Part shown: piece by piece, positions 42,146-51,279 of the stretch
How the letters are laid out: each line of letters begins with the position of its first letter
How positions within the stretch are numbered: position 1 is the first letter of the stretch
Source: an uncultured Collinsella sp.
Lineage (GTDB): Bacteria; Actinomycetota; Coriobacteriia; Coriobacteriales; Coriobacteriaceae
Direction: 5' to 3'
Length of the DNA: 64,000 nucleotides
Assembly: GCA_958415525.1 (NCBI GenBank)
Contig: CATYZE010000003.1
Coordinates: 1 to 64,000, forward strand
Program-made: the position numbers and the translations under genes
The notes under the pieces: model-generated
Databases searched by the model: none
Seen by the model: only the letters and a program-made list of their open reading frames with translations
What the model was told of the DNA's origin: nothing

Positions 42146-42586
42146 GTGGATTACGACGAGGTAGCAAGAAAACTGATTGTATATTCGCGGTCCCTGGCAA
42201 AGGGGTCTTTGAGCGCGGCGGGCGGCGCCAATGTGGGCGAGACGCCGGTTCTTCAGTATCTTTCTGCTGCCGATGGAGACGTGATTCCGTCCGAGATCGC
42301 AAAGAAGCTCGGGCTCAGCCGTGCGCGCATGTCGCATATCCTCGATGCGCTCGAGACCAAGGGCTATGTCACGCGTCGCACCGACCCTTCCGACCGTCGT
42401 CGCGTGTTGGTGAACATCACCGAGTCCGGGCGCGATTATGCAGCTAAGAAGAACGCCGAGAGTGTGGCGCTGCTTTCCAACCAGCTTTCCTCGCTCGGCG
42501 AGCACGACGCACAGGAGCTCGTGCGAATCCTCAACAAGGCCTATAGCCTCACCTACGATGTCGACGACTATCTCGATAATCTGTGA
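42146..42586 (+). CDS. MarR-family transcription regulator
   Basis: This 146-aa protein carries the MarR winged helix-turn-helix: SEIAKKLGLSRARMSHILDALETKG followed by the wing RRTDPSDRRRVLVNITESG. The start is a GTG; AGAGG lies 11 bases upstream. The target genes are not evident, since neighbours are an unknown membrane protein and a gene relic. Confidence 0.92.
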   Translation: MDYDEVARKLIVYSRSLAKGSLSAAGGANVGETPVLQYLSAADGDVIPSEIAKKLGLSRARMSHILDALETKGYVTRRTDPSDRRRVLVNITESGRDYAAKKNAESVALLSNQLSSLGEHDAQELVRILNKAYSLTYDVDDYLDNL

Positions 42587-42743
42587 GACTGGTCTGGTGG
42601 TTGAAACAACGAATCCAGTTTGGCTTCCTGTGTTTTCGCTGTCCAAATTTTAGATGCTAGATGCTATGTGCTTTATTGAATTGAGCAACGAGCCCACTCT
42701 TCGAAATATCGATACAACAATGTGCTGGTATTGCCAAAGTAAT

Positions 42744-43096
42744 ACCAGATAAAGCTCGAGGATGCTCGGGCCGCTCTCGAGAAGACCCCGGTGACGCCGG
42801 TTGAGAGCTCGGCCCGCAAGGACCTCAAGGCGCTCGTCAAGCAGGCAAAGGGAGTCGATACCAAGGGCAAGACGGCCGAGTCTGTCAAGGCCCTGACGGA
42901 TGCCATCGCTTACGCCGAGGACGTGTTGGCGGACGAGAACTCCTCCGATGCGCAGGTGCAGACGGCCTATGGCCAGCTCAAGCTTGCGATCGAGGGTCTC
43001 AAGGATGCCGAGCAAGGCGGAAACCTGTCACCCCGGGCTTCCGCACAGAGTCGATTAGGGGGAGGGACAACCTCGCCCGCGTCGTGCTTGAGATAG
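42744..43096 (+). pseudogene. Relic of a FIVAR-domain cell-surface protein
   Basis: An open frame without proper start encodes about 115 residues. The first ~85 match the helical FIVAR module of large Gram-positive cell-wall proteins (DLKALVKQAKGVDTKGKT, ALTDAIAYAEDVLADE, QVQTAYGQLKLAIEGLK). Upstream the frame meets a stop; downstream it loses similarity. A bigger gene probably stood here and was lost, or this is one transferred module. Confidence 0.7.
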
Positions 43097-43138
43097 CTTG
43101 ACAGGAATTATTACGCAAAATCTAAGATGTTTCAAAGA

Positions 43139-43198
43139 CGCGAAGTAGATGATATATTTTACTTCGCGTTTCCTAATGGTTTTGAATTTTGCGAAGTA
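43139..43198 (+). promoter_or_regulatory. Three CGAAGTA repeats upstream of the AAA ATPase
   Basis: CGCGAAGTA (43139-43147) and its reverse complement TACTTCGCG (43160-43168) form an inverted repeat; a third copy GCGAAGTA (43191-43198) abuts the ATG region. An AT-rich TATATT lies between the first two. The arrangement suggests an operator around the promoter. Confidence 0.55.
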
Positions 43199-43205
43199 GG
43201 TTGCC

Positions 43206-44417
43206 ATGAAACTTATAGATCGCCCGTTCTACATGAGCAAGCTTTCCAAGGTGGCAGGTACGCCTGATATCAAGGTGATCACCGGAATCAGGCGATGCGG
43301 AAAATCGAAATTGCTTGAGGCGTTTGCCAGCCAACTTCGTTCAAACGACCCCTCGGCCAACGTCATACACGTCAACTTCAATCTACTTGAGTTCGAGCCG
43401 TTGGCGGAATACCATGCGCTGCATACATATGTGGAAAAGCACTATATCGAGGGTTGCCGGAATATCGTCATGATCGACGAGGTCCAGATGTGTGAAGGGT
43501 TCGAGCGGGCTATCAACAGTCTTCATGCGTCAGAGAAATATGACATTTACATCACGGGGTCGAATGCCTTTCTTCTCTCAAGCGACCTCTCGACGTTGTT
43601 CACGGGAAGAACGGTGGAGATCGAGGTCTTTCCGTTTTCACTTGCGGAGTTCTCGGCGTATCACGAGATCACTTCTCCAGCCGAGGCCCTTGCTCGCTAT
43701 GTCCGCGAGGGAGGAATGCCGGGTTCCTATATCTACCAGGACGAAAGGATGCGTTTCTCATACATCTCGGATGTGCTTGAAACTCTTATCCTGCGCGACA
43801 TCAGACAAAAATATCGTATACGTAATGCAGAGCAGCTTAAACGTTCCTGCGAGTTCCTGATGGATAACGTCGGAAACATCTCTTCTCTCAAGGGGATGGC
43901 GGCCGAGCTTTCACGAGCGAACCTTAAGATAAGCGACAAGACGCTGGCTGTGTATATCGACTACCTGTGTAATGCGTTTGCGTTCTACCGGTTTCGTCGC
44001 TTTGACGTCTCAGGAAAGAAATACCTGTCGACGGGAGATAAATACTACCTGGCCGACCATTCGTTTCGCTACGCCGTGCTTGGCACGAAAAAGCTCGATT
44101 TTGGCCATGTTTACGAGAATATGGTGGCAATCGAGCTTATGCGCCGCGGATGGGAGGTCTACGTGGGCGTTCTCTACCAAAAGGAAGTAGACTTTGTTGC
44201 CATCAGGCGTGACCGCCGTGTCTATATCCAGGTGAGCGACGACATTTCCCAAGAAGCGACGCTTGAGCGTGAGCTTGATCCGCTGCGACGGATTCGAGAC
44301 GCCTATCCCAAGTGCGTCATCGCCCGAACAGGGCACGAAACGACTGATTGGGATGGCATTAAGGTCGTCGACCTGGCACGATGGCTTATGGGTGAATCAG
44401 GCGAGCTGGCCGTCTAG
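43206..44417 (+). CDS. AAA_14 / DUF4143 ATPase
   Basis: This 403-aa protein has an AAA_14 domain with Walker A ITGIRRCGKSKLL (about residues 25-37), Walker B NIVMIDEVQ (about residue 92) and a YITGSNAFLLS sensor segment. A C-terminal DUF4143 part follows, with a nuclease-like KEVDFVAIRRDRRVYIQV motif. Such genes are frequent, often mobile, and of unsettled function. Base composition is AT-richer than in neighbours and the FIVAR relic stands upstream, which supports acquisition by transfer. Confidence 0.88.
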   Translation: MKLIDRPFYMSKLSKVAGTPDIKVITGIRRCGKSKLLEAFASQLRSNDPSANVIHVNFNLLEFEPLAEYHALHTYVEKHYIEGCRNIVMIDEVQMCEGFERAINSLHASEKYDIYITGSNAFLLSSDLSTLFTGRTVEIEVFPFSLAEFSAYHEITSPAEALARYVREGGMPGSYIYQDERMRFSYISDVLETLILRDIRQKYRIRNAEQLKRSCEFLMDNVGNISSLKGMAAELSRANLKISDKTLAVYIDYLCNAFAFYRFRRFDVSGKKYLSTGDKYYLADHSFRYAVLGTKKLDFGHVYENMVAIELMRRGWEVYVGVLYQKEVDFVAIRRDRRVYIQVSDDISQEATLERELDPLRRIRDAYPKCVIARTGHETTDWDGIKVVDLARWLMGESGELAV

Positions 44418-44553
44418 CACGCGATGACGCGGGCTGAAACGAACGAGCGAAGATTTCTAAACCCAGTAACGAAACAGCCCATCACCCTCCGCAAACCTCC
44501 CATTCCAAACCAAATCAGCCAACGTACGTCATGGCAATCCCCGGTAGGTCGAA

Positions 44554-44643
44554 GGTGCTCTGCGGCGGCCCGGTGTTTTCATCTGAACGACTTTGCGCAG
44601 CAACCGGAGTGAAGATGAAAACACCGGGCCGCCGCAGAGCACC
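44554..44643. repeat. 31-bp-arm perfect inverted repeat
   Basis: Bases 44554-44584 are the exact reverse complement of 44613-44643 (outer ends GGTGCTCTGCGG / CCGCAGAGCACC). The loop of 28 bases has no recognised content. It lies between the ATPase and purE, in a 320-bp non-coding stretch. Confidence 0.88.
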
Positions 44644-44737
44644 CACAGACCGCAGGGACGGGAGCAGCTATACTACTCTCAGTAGTTAAGGGTCGCGGAT
44701 TCGCTGCGTCACCGCTCTCAACAGGAGGTCTATGTTT

Positions 44738-45202
44738 ATGGCAGATCAGAAGCCGGTTGTCGGGATCATCATGGGTTCCAAGTCCGATCTGGGCGTTATG
44801 GAAGGCTGCACCGCCGAGCTCGAGGCACTGGGTGTGCCCTATGAGCTCGTCATTGCGAGCGCGCACCGCACGCCGGCGAAGGTCCACGAGTGGGCTTCGA
44901 CTGCCGCCGATCGCGGTATCAAAGTGATTATCGCCGCCGCCGGCAAGGCCGCCCACTTGGGTGGTGTCGTGGCTGCCTTTACGCCGCTGCCGGTTATCGG
45001 CGTGCCTATGAAGACGAGTGACCTGGGCGGTATGGATTCGCTGCTGTCGATGGTGCAGATGCCTTCGGGCGTGCCCGTGGCCTGCGTTGCCATCAACGGT
45101 GCCAAGAACGCCGCCATCTATGCCACACAGATTCTGGGTGCTTGCGACCCCGAGTACCGCAAGGTTATCGAGAAGATGAAGCAGGAGATGGCTGACGCCT
45201 AA
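44738..45202 (+). CDS. purE: N5-carboxyaminoimidazole ribonucleotide mutase
   Basis: This 154-aa enzyme rearranges N5-CAIR to CAIR in purine synthesis. The core VGIIMGSKSDL, ASAHRTP and AAGKAAHLGGVVA motifs are present. AGGAGG at 44723 is nine bases before the chosen ATG; an ATG at 44732 is possible but only three bases away. No purK follows, so the partner enzyme is elsewhere or absent. Confidence 0.95.
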   Translation: MADQKPVVGIIMGSKSDLGVMEGCTAELEALGVPYELVIASAHRTPAKVHEWASTAADRGIKVIIAAAGKAAHLGGVVAAFTPLPVIGVPMKTSDLGGMDSLLSMVQMPSGVPVACVAINGAKNAAIYATQILGACDPEYRKVIEKMKQEMADA

Positions 45203-45237
45203 GCGTTCCGCCGTTTCACCGCAGTATAAGGAGAGCC

Positions 45238-46236
45238 ATGTCCGATTATCAGGGAAAACGATTCAAGGCTTCTCAGATTCCCGATCCGTCGAAGCCGGGT
45301 GCTGCCCATGCGGCGCAGCAGGGTCGGACATCCTCTCCTCAGCAGCCGCGCGCGCCGCGTCCCGTGACACCGGCGACGCATCGTCGACAGGACGCGCCGG
45401 CCGCATATCGTCCTTCGTCTTATAGCTCCGCTAAGAAGCCGCCCCGGTCTTCATCGCATGCCGCGCCGTCGGATTACACCGAGCCGCCGCGCAAAAAGCG
45501 CCGCTCCATTATTCCCATTCTGCTCATCATCATCGGTATCGGCCTGATTGTCGCCGCCGCCGCTATCTTTATTAATGCCCAGATTGGCTATAAGCAGGCG
45601 AGCGATTCGTATCAGAAAATCGAGAAGCAATATGTAAGCGATAAGGACGCCAGCGGCGTGCCGATTATCGACTTTGATGCGCTTGCTCAGACGAACCCCG
45701 AGATTGTGGGTTGGATTTACGTGCCGGGAACCAACATCAACTATCCCGTGGTGCAGACCAACAACAACTCCAAATACCTCAACACGTTGTTTGATGGCAC
45801 GTCCAACGCGTCCGGCGCCATTTTCCTGGATAGCGATGACACCGCGCCGGGAATGGTCGACCAGCAGACCACGATCTACGGCCACCATATGAACGATGGG
45901 TCGATGTTCAACGTGATTTCGGACACCACTGATCAGGCGACGTTCGATAGCATCGAGTTTGTGTATTACATCACACGGGATGCTACGTATAAGCTGCGAC
46001 CACTGGCGACCAAGGTGGTCGAGGACACGTATGCCAAGGCGCGCACGACCAATTTTGAGGGCGACGACGGACTCAAGAACTACCTGTCCGAGATGCTCGA
46101 CGGCGCTTCTGCCGTGGCGAGTGATGCTACCGATCGTGCCGCTTCGGCAACTAAGGTTGTAACGCTTGTGACCTGTCGTTCGCTGTCGCTGAGCAACACA
46201 CGCGCCGTCATGGTGCTCACGCCGGTCGAGGAATAA
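45238..46236 (+). CDS. Class B sortase
   Basis: This 332-aa membrane transpeptidase has a Pro/Ser-rich basic N-terminus of about 85 residues, one membrane helix (IIPILLIIIGIGLIVAAAAIF) and a sortase domain. Class B features are GWIYVPGTNINYPVVQ, YGHHMNDGSMF (His216/217) and the catalytic Cys313 in VTLVTCR with a nearby Arg. Class B enzymes anchor proteins and are not usually pilin polymerases. The ribosome site AAGGAG precedes the ATG. Confidence 0.92.
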   Translation: MSDYQGKRFKASQIPDPSKPGAAHAAQQGRTSSPQQPRAPRPVTPATHRRQDAPAAYRPSSYSSAKKPPRSSSHAAPSDYTEPPRKKRRSIIPILLIIIGIGLIVAAAAIFINAQIGYKQASDSYQKIEKQYVSDKDASGVPIIDFDALAQTNPEIVGWIYVPGTNINYPVVQTNNNSKYLNTLFDGTSNASGAIFLDSDDTAPGMVDQQTTIYGHHMNDGSMFNVISDTTDQATFDSIEFVYYITRDATYKLRPLATKVVEDTYAKARTTNFEGDDGLKNYLSEMLDGASAVASDATDRAASATKVVTLVTCRSLSLSNTRAVMVLTPVEE

Positions 46237-46245
46237 GTTGTTCGA

Positions 46246-46282
46246 GAGTAGCTAAAAAGGCCCCGTCCCAAATTGGCTACTC
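46246..46282. repeat. Hairpin with CCCCGTCCC loop after the sortase
   Basis: GAGTAGC pairs with GCTACTC; the 23-base loop holds GGCCCCGTCCCAAATT. It resembles the conserved-loop hairpin family of the window but with a different core, so membership is uncertain. Confidence 0.5.
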
Positions 46283-46303
46283 GACGACGGTAAGGGAGAA
46301 ATG

Positions 46304-46720
46304 ATGCTCGAGAGTGGCAAAACGATGCCTTCGATTGATGCTTGGCTGCGCGAGGCCAAGGCCGATGCTTCGGCGGCAGGCTGTGGGATGTATCTGACGC
46401 ATAACGGTGTGGTGCGCGCGACGCCCAAGGCCGAGGTGCGCGGAGTCGAGACCGATGGCGTGGCGCCAGGCCACAGGGTGGGCGGCATGGTCTTTGACTA
46501 CGACGCCGAAAAGGTACGGTCTGCTATCGAGGCCACCCGCGCGATGCCGGGTATCGGCTATGTGCGCGTGTGGCTGGCAAGCGGCGAGCTTGCCGTAGGT
46601 GACGACATCATGCTCGTGCTTATCGGCGGGGACATTCGCCCGCACGTGGTCGATGCGCTGCAGGCGCTCGTTGGCACCATCAAGAACGAATGCGTGAGTG
46701 AGGTCGAGCGCGAGGCGTAG
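46304..46720 (+). CDS. MoaE-like molybdopterin synthase large-subunit protein
   Basis: The product is about 138 aa. The segments HNGVVRATPKAEV, VGGMVFDYD, RVWLASGELAVGDDIMLVLIGGDIR and the C-terminal KNECVSEVE resemble MoaE, which makes molybdopterin from cyclic pyranopterin with MoaD. The catalytic lysine region is shorter than in standard MoaE, and no other Mo-cofactor gene is near, so the exact role is uncertain. AAGGGAG fits the second of two adjacent ATG codons. Confidence 0.72.
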   Translation: MLESGKTMPSIDAWLREAKADASAAGCGMYLTHNGVVRATPKAEVRGVETDGVAPGHRVGGMVFDYDAEKVRSAIEATRAMPGIGYVRVWLASGELAVGDDIMLVLIGGDIRPHVVDALQALVGTIKNECVSEVEREA

Positions 46721-46750
46721 AGGCTTGCGTCGATAGAAGTATCGTTTATA

Positions 46751-46789
46751 AAAATGCCCACCGGTACGTGTGATACCGGCGGGCATTTT
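46751..46789. terminator. Bidirectional terminator
   Basis: A 16-bp stem AAAATGCCCACCGGTA / TACCGGCGGGCATTTT (one wobble) between convergent genes, T-rich on both strands. Confidence 0.85.
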
Positions 46790-46810
46790 GCGTTTTGGGC
46801 GCGGTGAGCG

Positions 46811-48040
46811 CTACACGCGCGTCGCATCCTTGGGGCTCATGGTCATGCTCTGGAAGCGGTTTTCCATGTACTCGTTATCGAAGTGCTCTCCGTAGAACTG
46901 TGCGACGGGAATGTCCGGCTCCGTGCCGTTAACGCGCTGGTACCAGTAGTCGAGCGACTGCAGCGTCATGACGCCGTCGACCAGCATGATAACGGTAAAG
47001 ATGACGGTGGCCGAGTAGCGGCTCTTCCAGGGGATCTTGTTGATAAGCTTAAGCAGCCTCGGCAGCAGCAGCTTGATCCAGATGAGGCCGCCCAGGCCCC
47101 ACAGGCAGGCGAAGCCCGTGCAGGTGCGTCCGCCCGTGAGGACCACGAGCGGATCGGGCAAACCGAACAGCGTTATGTGCGAGTAGCTCCACGAGACCAC
47201 GCCAAACGCGGTCTGCATAAACCAGCCCACGAACACCTCAAAGCTGGCGCCGAGCAGGGCGCTCACCAGGAAAATGATGATGGGGTTCTTTTTGTAGAAG
47301 CGGTTAAGCACCATGGTCATGAGCACGGCGCCAAATCCGTAGATGGGGCTGAAGGGGCCAAACAGCATGCCGGCGCGGTTCTGATAGACGCCCGGGTCGT
47401 CGACCGTCATGTGCCAGATGTCCTCGGCGATCAGGCCGAGTATGCAGCAGACAAAGAACACCCAGAACAGGTTGAAGTAGTTGAGCTTGATGTAGCCCTC
47501 GCCGGTTTCATCGCGGCCGAGCATGCCCTCGGCGGCGGCGTCGCGGTCGAGCATCTCCTGCAGGCGGCGCTGCAGTTCGCGCTCCTGACGCAGCGTGGGG
47601 TCGACGGTTGCCGAAAGTGCAACGAGGATGCCGAGCTGGATCGCGGGACGCAGCAGGAAGGGCCCGATGCCCTGGAGCATCACGTCGACCAAAAGCTCGA
47701 CGACGGTGAATGCAATAAGGATGTAGGACAGGCGGGCGGCGTTGCGGCGCTGGTTTTTGATAAGGTCCAGGCCAAAGATGATTAGGATGACGGCACTTGC
47801 CGCAGAGAGCATGATGCCGGCGACGATAAGGCCGACTGCGACGAGCGTGTTGTCGCCGAGCTTTTCGGTGGCGTTGCCGTTAACAAGTGCCGTGATGACC
47901 TGCCACATAAAGGCAGCGACCGACGGGAGCGTGCCCACGCCGGAAAGGATGCACAGGACAGCGTACACCTTAATGATGAGGGGGATCTTCTTGACCTCCG
48001 TGGCGCTGGGGACGCTGGGGTCGAGTTCGTTTCGATCCAT
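46811..48040 (-). CDS. Polytopic membrane protein with CmpB-type ABC permease domain
   Basis: This 409-aa protein has about nine membrane helices. The C-terminal half (from about residue 195, with GPFSPIYGFGAVLMT and FLVSALLGASFEVFVGW) matches the family named putative ABC-transporter type IV / CmpB. The N-terminal half has four helices and a charged loop. No ATPase gene is adjacent, so transport is an inference from the family name only. Confidence 0.8.
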   Translation of the reverse strand: MDRNELDPSVPSATEVKKIPLIIKVYAVLCILSGVGTLPSVAAFMWQVITALVNGNATEKLGDNTLVAVGLIVAGIMLSAASAVILIIFGLDLIKNQRRNAARLSYILIAFTVVELLVDVMLQGIGPFLLRPAIQLGILVALSATVDPTLRQERELQRRLQEMLDRDAAAEGMLGRDETGEGYIKLNYFNLFWVFFVCCILGLIAEDIWHMTVDDPGVYQNRAGMLFGPFSPIYGFGAVLMTMVLNRFYKKNPIIIFLVSALLGASFEVFVGWFMQTAFGVVSWSYSHITLFGLPDPLVVLTGGRTCTGFACLWGLGGLIWIKLLLPRLLKLINKIPWKSRYSATVIFTVIMLVDGVMTLQSLDYWYQRVNGTEPDIPVAQFYGEHFDNEYMENRFQSMTMSPKDATRV

Positions 48041-48111
48041 ACAGAACCTTTCTCGCTTTGTTGTAGGTTATAAGGATACGCCGCCGACCTGCCAAAAGAC
48101 AGGACGAACGT

Positions 48112-48152
48112 CCCAATTGCAACTTTGTAATCCCCAATTGCAACTTTGTAAT
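48112..48152. repeat. Short tandem repeat, 21-bp period
   Basis: CCCAATTGCAACTTTGTAATC occurs twice in tandem with the beginning of a third copy (CCCCAAC). It lies between the divergent CmpB-type gene and purF. Confidence 0.75.
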
Positions 48153-48299
48153 CCCCAACGGCGGACGCGGCGGCCATCTGGGGGCGCGGGCACTTACGCT
48201 GGACAGACCGATAAAATGTTTGGCAACAAAACTGATTATTAGCTCGGTGGGCTTTTAAAAAGCGCTGCTCATGCGCTGGGGAGCACGTCGCGCCGTGCG

Positions 48300-48305
48300 T
48301 ATAAT
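48300..48305 (+). promoter_or_regulatory. -10 element of a likely purF promoter
   Basis: A consensus TATAAT 43 bp before the purF ATG. No good -35 was found at proper spacing. Confidence 0.45.
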
Positions 48306-48347
48306 AAGGCGGGTAACGCCAAAAATACGAGGCTCTGAGGGGATACC

Positions 48348-50018
48348 ATGTCTCAAGAAACCATCCGCGCGGCCGAGCGTGCCGCGGGACAGGTGAACAC
48401 CACGTCGACGTATGATCCGGACTCCGACCAGCTGCATGAGGAATGTGGCATTTTCGGCGTATGGGCGCCCGATCGCGACGTGGCTCGACTGACGTACTTT
48501 GGCCTGCGTGCACTGCAGCACCGTGGCCAGGAATCGGCGGGAATCGCCGTGGGTGACGGCGGCACGGTTATGGTCCGCAAAGACCTGGGGCTGCTCGATC
48601 GCGTGTTCTCCAACGCCGACCTGTCGACGCTCTCCGGCCAGCTGGCCGTGGGCCACGTGCGCTATGGCACCGCCGGTGCCAAGAGCTGGGAAGCCTCTCA
48701 GCCGCATCTTTCTACCATCAACAGCGTCATTATCGCGCTTGCTCACAACGGCACCCTCGTCAACACCGACGAGCTGCGCCGCCAGCTGATCGAGCTGGGC
48801 GTGCCATTCCTCTCCAATTCGGATTCCGAGGTCGCGACCAAACTCATCGGCTACTTTACCCAGCGTACGGGCCATCTGCGCGAGGGCATTCGCAAGACCA
48901 TGGAGCTCGTGCGCGGCGGCTACGCCATGACGCTCATCAACGAGCAAGCGCTCTACGCATTCCGCGATCCGCACGGCATTCGCCCGCTCGTGTTGGGCAA
49001 GCTGGTGGACGAGGGTCTGGACCAGGCCGATGCCGTAGCCGTTTCGCAGCTGCCGTCACAGGACGGCGCCGCGACGGTCGACTCCGCCGTCCGTGTCACG
49101 CGCGCCGGCGGCTGGGTCGTTGCTTCCGAGACCTGCGCACTCGACATCGTGGGTGCCGAGTATGTCCGTGACGTCCGTCCCGGCGAGATCCTGCGCATCA
49201 GCGCCGAGGGCCTGGTATCCGAGCAGGGCGTGCCTGCAGCCGAAGAGCCCGCCAACTGCATCTTTGAGCAGGTCTACTTTGCCCGCCCCGACTCCATCAT
49301 GAACGGCAAGAGCGTCTATGCCTGCCGTTACGACATGGGTCGTCAGCTGGCACATGAGGAGCCCGTCGAGGCCGACCTGGTCATCGGCGTGCCCGACTCC
49401 GGCCTGCCGCCCGCGGAGGGCTATTCGCACGAGAGTGGCATTCCCTTTGGCGAGGGCCTTATCAAGAACCGCTACGTGGGTCGTACGTTTATCGAGCCTA
49501 CGCAGGAGCTGCGTGCCATGGGCGTGCGTATGAAACTCAACCCGCTGCGCGACAACATCGAGGGTAAGCGCCTGGTCGTCATCGACGACTCCATTGTGCG
49601 CGGCACCACCATGGTGCAGCTCGTCAAGATGCTGCGCAACGCCGGCGCCAAGGAGATTCACATCCGCATCAACTCGCCCGAGGTCATCTGGCCGTGCTTC
49701 TATGGCATCGATACCGACGTGCAGTCGCAGCTTATCAGCGCCAACAAGACGGTCGACGAGATTTGCGAGTATATCGGCGCCGATTCGCTGGCCTTCCTTT
49801 CGGTCGAGGGCCTGCTTAAGGTCATGCCCAAGGGCGGCTACTGCGACGCGTGCTTTACCGGCCGCTATCCCGTGGCGATTCCCGAGAGCTTTGGCCGCGA
49901 CAAGTTTATGGAGGGCTTTAAGCCCCGCAACCTGGACAAGCCGCTGTACTTTGACGACGACGCCGTGGTCGAGAAATACGACGACCGCAGCTGGGAAGAG
50001 GAGCACGGCGAGGCCTAA
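48348..50018 (+). CDS. purF: Amidophosphoribosyltransferase
   Basis: This 556-aa enzyme does the first step of purine synthesis. The N-terminal glutaminase has its nucleophile Cys33 (EECGIFGVW) behind a 32-residue leader that is presumably cleaved. The PRPP site is VVIDDSIVRGTTM. Cys residues in the late segments (CFYGIDTD, CDACFTGRYP) fit the iron-sulfur-cluster type known from Bacillus. Its stop codon is the first three bases of a dispersed repeat. Confidence 0.96.
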   Translation: MSQETIRAAERAAGQVNTTSTYDPDSDQLHEECGIFGVWAPDRDVARLTYFGLRALQHRGQESAGIAVGDGGTVMVRKDLGLLDRVFSNADLSTLSGQLAVGHVRYGTAGAKSWEASQPHLSTINSVIIALAHNGTLVNTDELRRQLIELGVPFLSNSDSEVATKLIGYFTQRTGHLREGIRKTMELVRGGYAMTLINEQALYAFRDPHGIRPLVLGKLVDEGLDQADAVAVSQLPSQDGAATVDSAVRVTRAGGWVVASETCALDIVGAEYVRDVRPGEILRISAEGLVSEQGVPAAEEPANCIFEQVYFARPDSIMNGKSVYACRYDMGRQLAHEEPVEADLVIGVPDSGLPPAEGYSHESGIPFGEGLIKNRYVGRTFIEPTQELRAMGVRMKLNPLRDNIEGKRLVVIDDSIVRGTTMVQLVKMLRNAGAKEIHIRINSPEVIWPCFYGIDTDVQSQLISANKTVDEICEYIGADSLAFLSVEGLLKVMPKGGYCDACFTGRYPVAIPESFGRDKFMEGFKPRNLDKPLYFDDDAVVEKYDDRSWEEEHGEA

Positions 50019-50062
50019 AACCTGCCATTTAGGGACAGGTTTATTTTGGCAGGTTTTATCTG
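50016..50062 (+). repeat. Conserved-loop hairpin starting at the purF stop codon
   Basis: Arms AAACCTGCC / GGCAGGTTT enclose AGGGACAGGTTTATTTT. Nearly the same 47 bases occur on the minus strand at the pth stop codon (61600-61647) and, more diverged, at 61446-61484. In both purF and pth the TAA stop is the first triplet of the repeat. Confidence 0.85.
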
Positions 50063-50175
50063 CTGTTTTGTTGATATGACGGCGCGCGCTGTAATGGCGC
50101 GCGCCGAAATGAACGCAACTATGAGCACCGTTTGGCGCCCGCGCGGCGCCGCGGTAGTGGGAGAGGAAGGCTCAG

Positions 50176-51279
50176 ATGAGCGACAGCAAGCATGTGACGT
50201 ACGAGGACGCCGGCGTCGATACCGCCGAGGGCGGCCGCGCCGTCGACGCTATTAAGCAGATGGTCAAGGACACCAATCGTCCCGAAGTTATCGGCGGCAT
50301 CGGCGGCTTCGGTGGCCTGTTCTCGGCTGCCGCGCTTAAGGATATGGAAGACCCGATCCTGATCAGCGGTACCGACGGCGTGGGCACCAAGCTCGTGCTC
50401 GCCCAGATCATGGACCGTCACGAGACGGTGGGCCAGGACCTGGTCGCTATGTGCGTCAACGACATTTTGGCTTCGGGCGCCGAGCCGCTGTTCTTCCTGG
50501 ACTACGTTGCCATCGGTCACATCGAGGCCGAGCACATGGCAAAGATCATCAAGGGCGTGGCCGACGGCTGCAAGCTCGCGGGCTGCGCGCTCGTGGGCGG
50601 CGAGATGGCCGAGCACCCGGGCGTTATGGCTCCGGCCGACTACGACCTCGCCGGCTTTACCGTGGGCGTCGTCGATCGTCCCAAGATGCTCGACCCCGCA
50701 AACGTCCGCCCCGGCGACGTGATCCTGGGCCTGCCTTCCACCGGCGTGCACTCCAACGGATACTCACTCGTGCGCAAGGTCATCGGCGTCGACGGCATTA
50801 AGCCGGGCACGCCCGAGGCCGCCGCTAAGGCCGAGGAGCTGAGCCGTCCGCTCGAGGAGCTCGGCGGTGCATCGCTGGCAGACGCTCTGCTGGCCCCCAC
50901 GCGCATCTACGTCAAGCCGATCCTGGAGCTGCTGCGCGGCGGCGCCAACGTGCACGCCATCGCCCACATCACTGGCGGCGGTATTACCGAGAACCTCAAC
51001 CGCGCGCTTGCCGACGACGTCGACGCCATGGTCACCCGCAACGGTGCCGAGATGGGTTGGGACGTTCCGCCCGTCATCACCTACGTGTCGCGCCAGGCCG
51101 AGCTTGCGCCCAACGAGGCATGCAAGACCTTCAACATGGGCGTTGGCCTGTGCCTGATCGTCGCCCCCGAGGACGAGGCCGCCGTGACCGAGGCCCTGGT
51201 CGCACTGGGCGAGAAACCGTTCCGCGTGGGCGAGTGCGTCGAGGGTTCCGGTAAGGTCGTGTACTCCGATGAGCGCTAA
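50176..51279 (+). CDS. purM: Phosphoribosylformylglycinamidine cyclo-ligase
   Basis: This 367-aa enzyme makes AIR in purine synthesis. The start YEDAGVDTAEGGRAVD, the GTDGVGTKL segment and the HITGGGITENLNR region are typical. GAGAGGAAGG precedes the ATG. Its last 11 bases overlap purN. Confidence 0.97.
   Translation: MSDSKHVTYEDAGVDTAEGGRAVDAIKQMVKDTNRPEVIGGIGGFGGLFSAAALKDMEDPILISGTDGVGTKLVLAQIMDRHETVGQDLVAMCVNDILASGAEPLFFLDYVAIGHIEAEHMAKIIKGVADGCKLAGCALVGGEMAEHPGVMAPADYDLAGFTVGVVDRPKMLDPANVRPGDVILGLPSTGVHSNGYSLVRKVIGVDGIKPGTPEAAAKAEELSRPLEELGGASLADALLAPTRIYVKPILELLRGGANVHAIAHITGGGITENLNRALADDVDAMVTRNGAEMGWDVPPVITYVSRQAELAPNEACKTFNMGVGLCLIVAPEDEAAVTEALVALGEKPFRVGECVEGSGKVVYSDER

Noticed and set aside
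46811..48040. Considered as a complete ABC transporter
   Set aside because: Only a membrane protein is present; no ATPase is adjacent.
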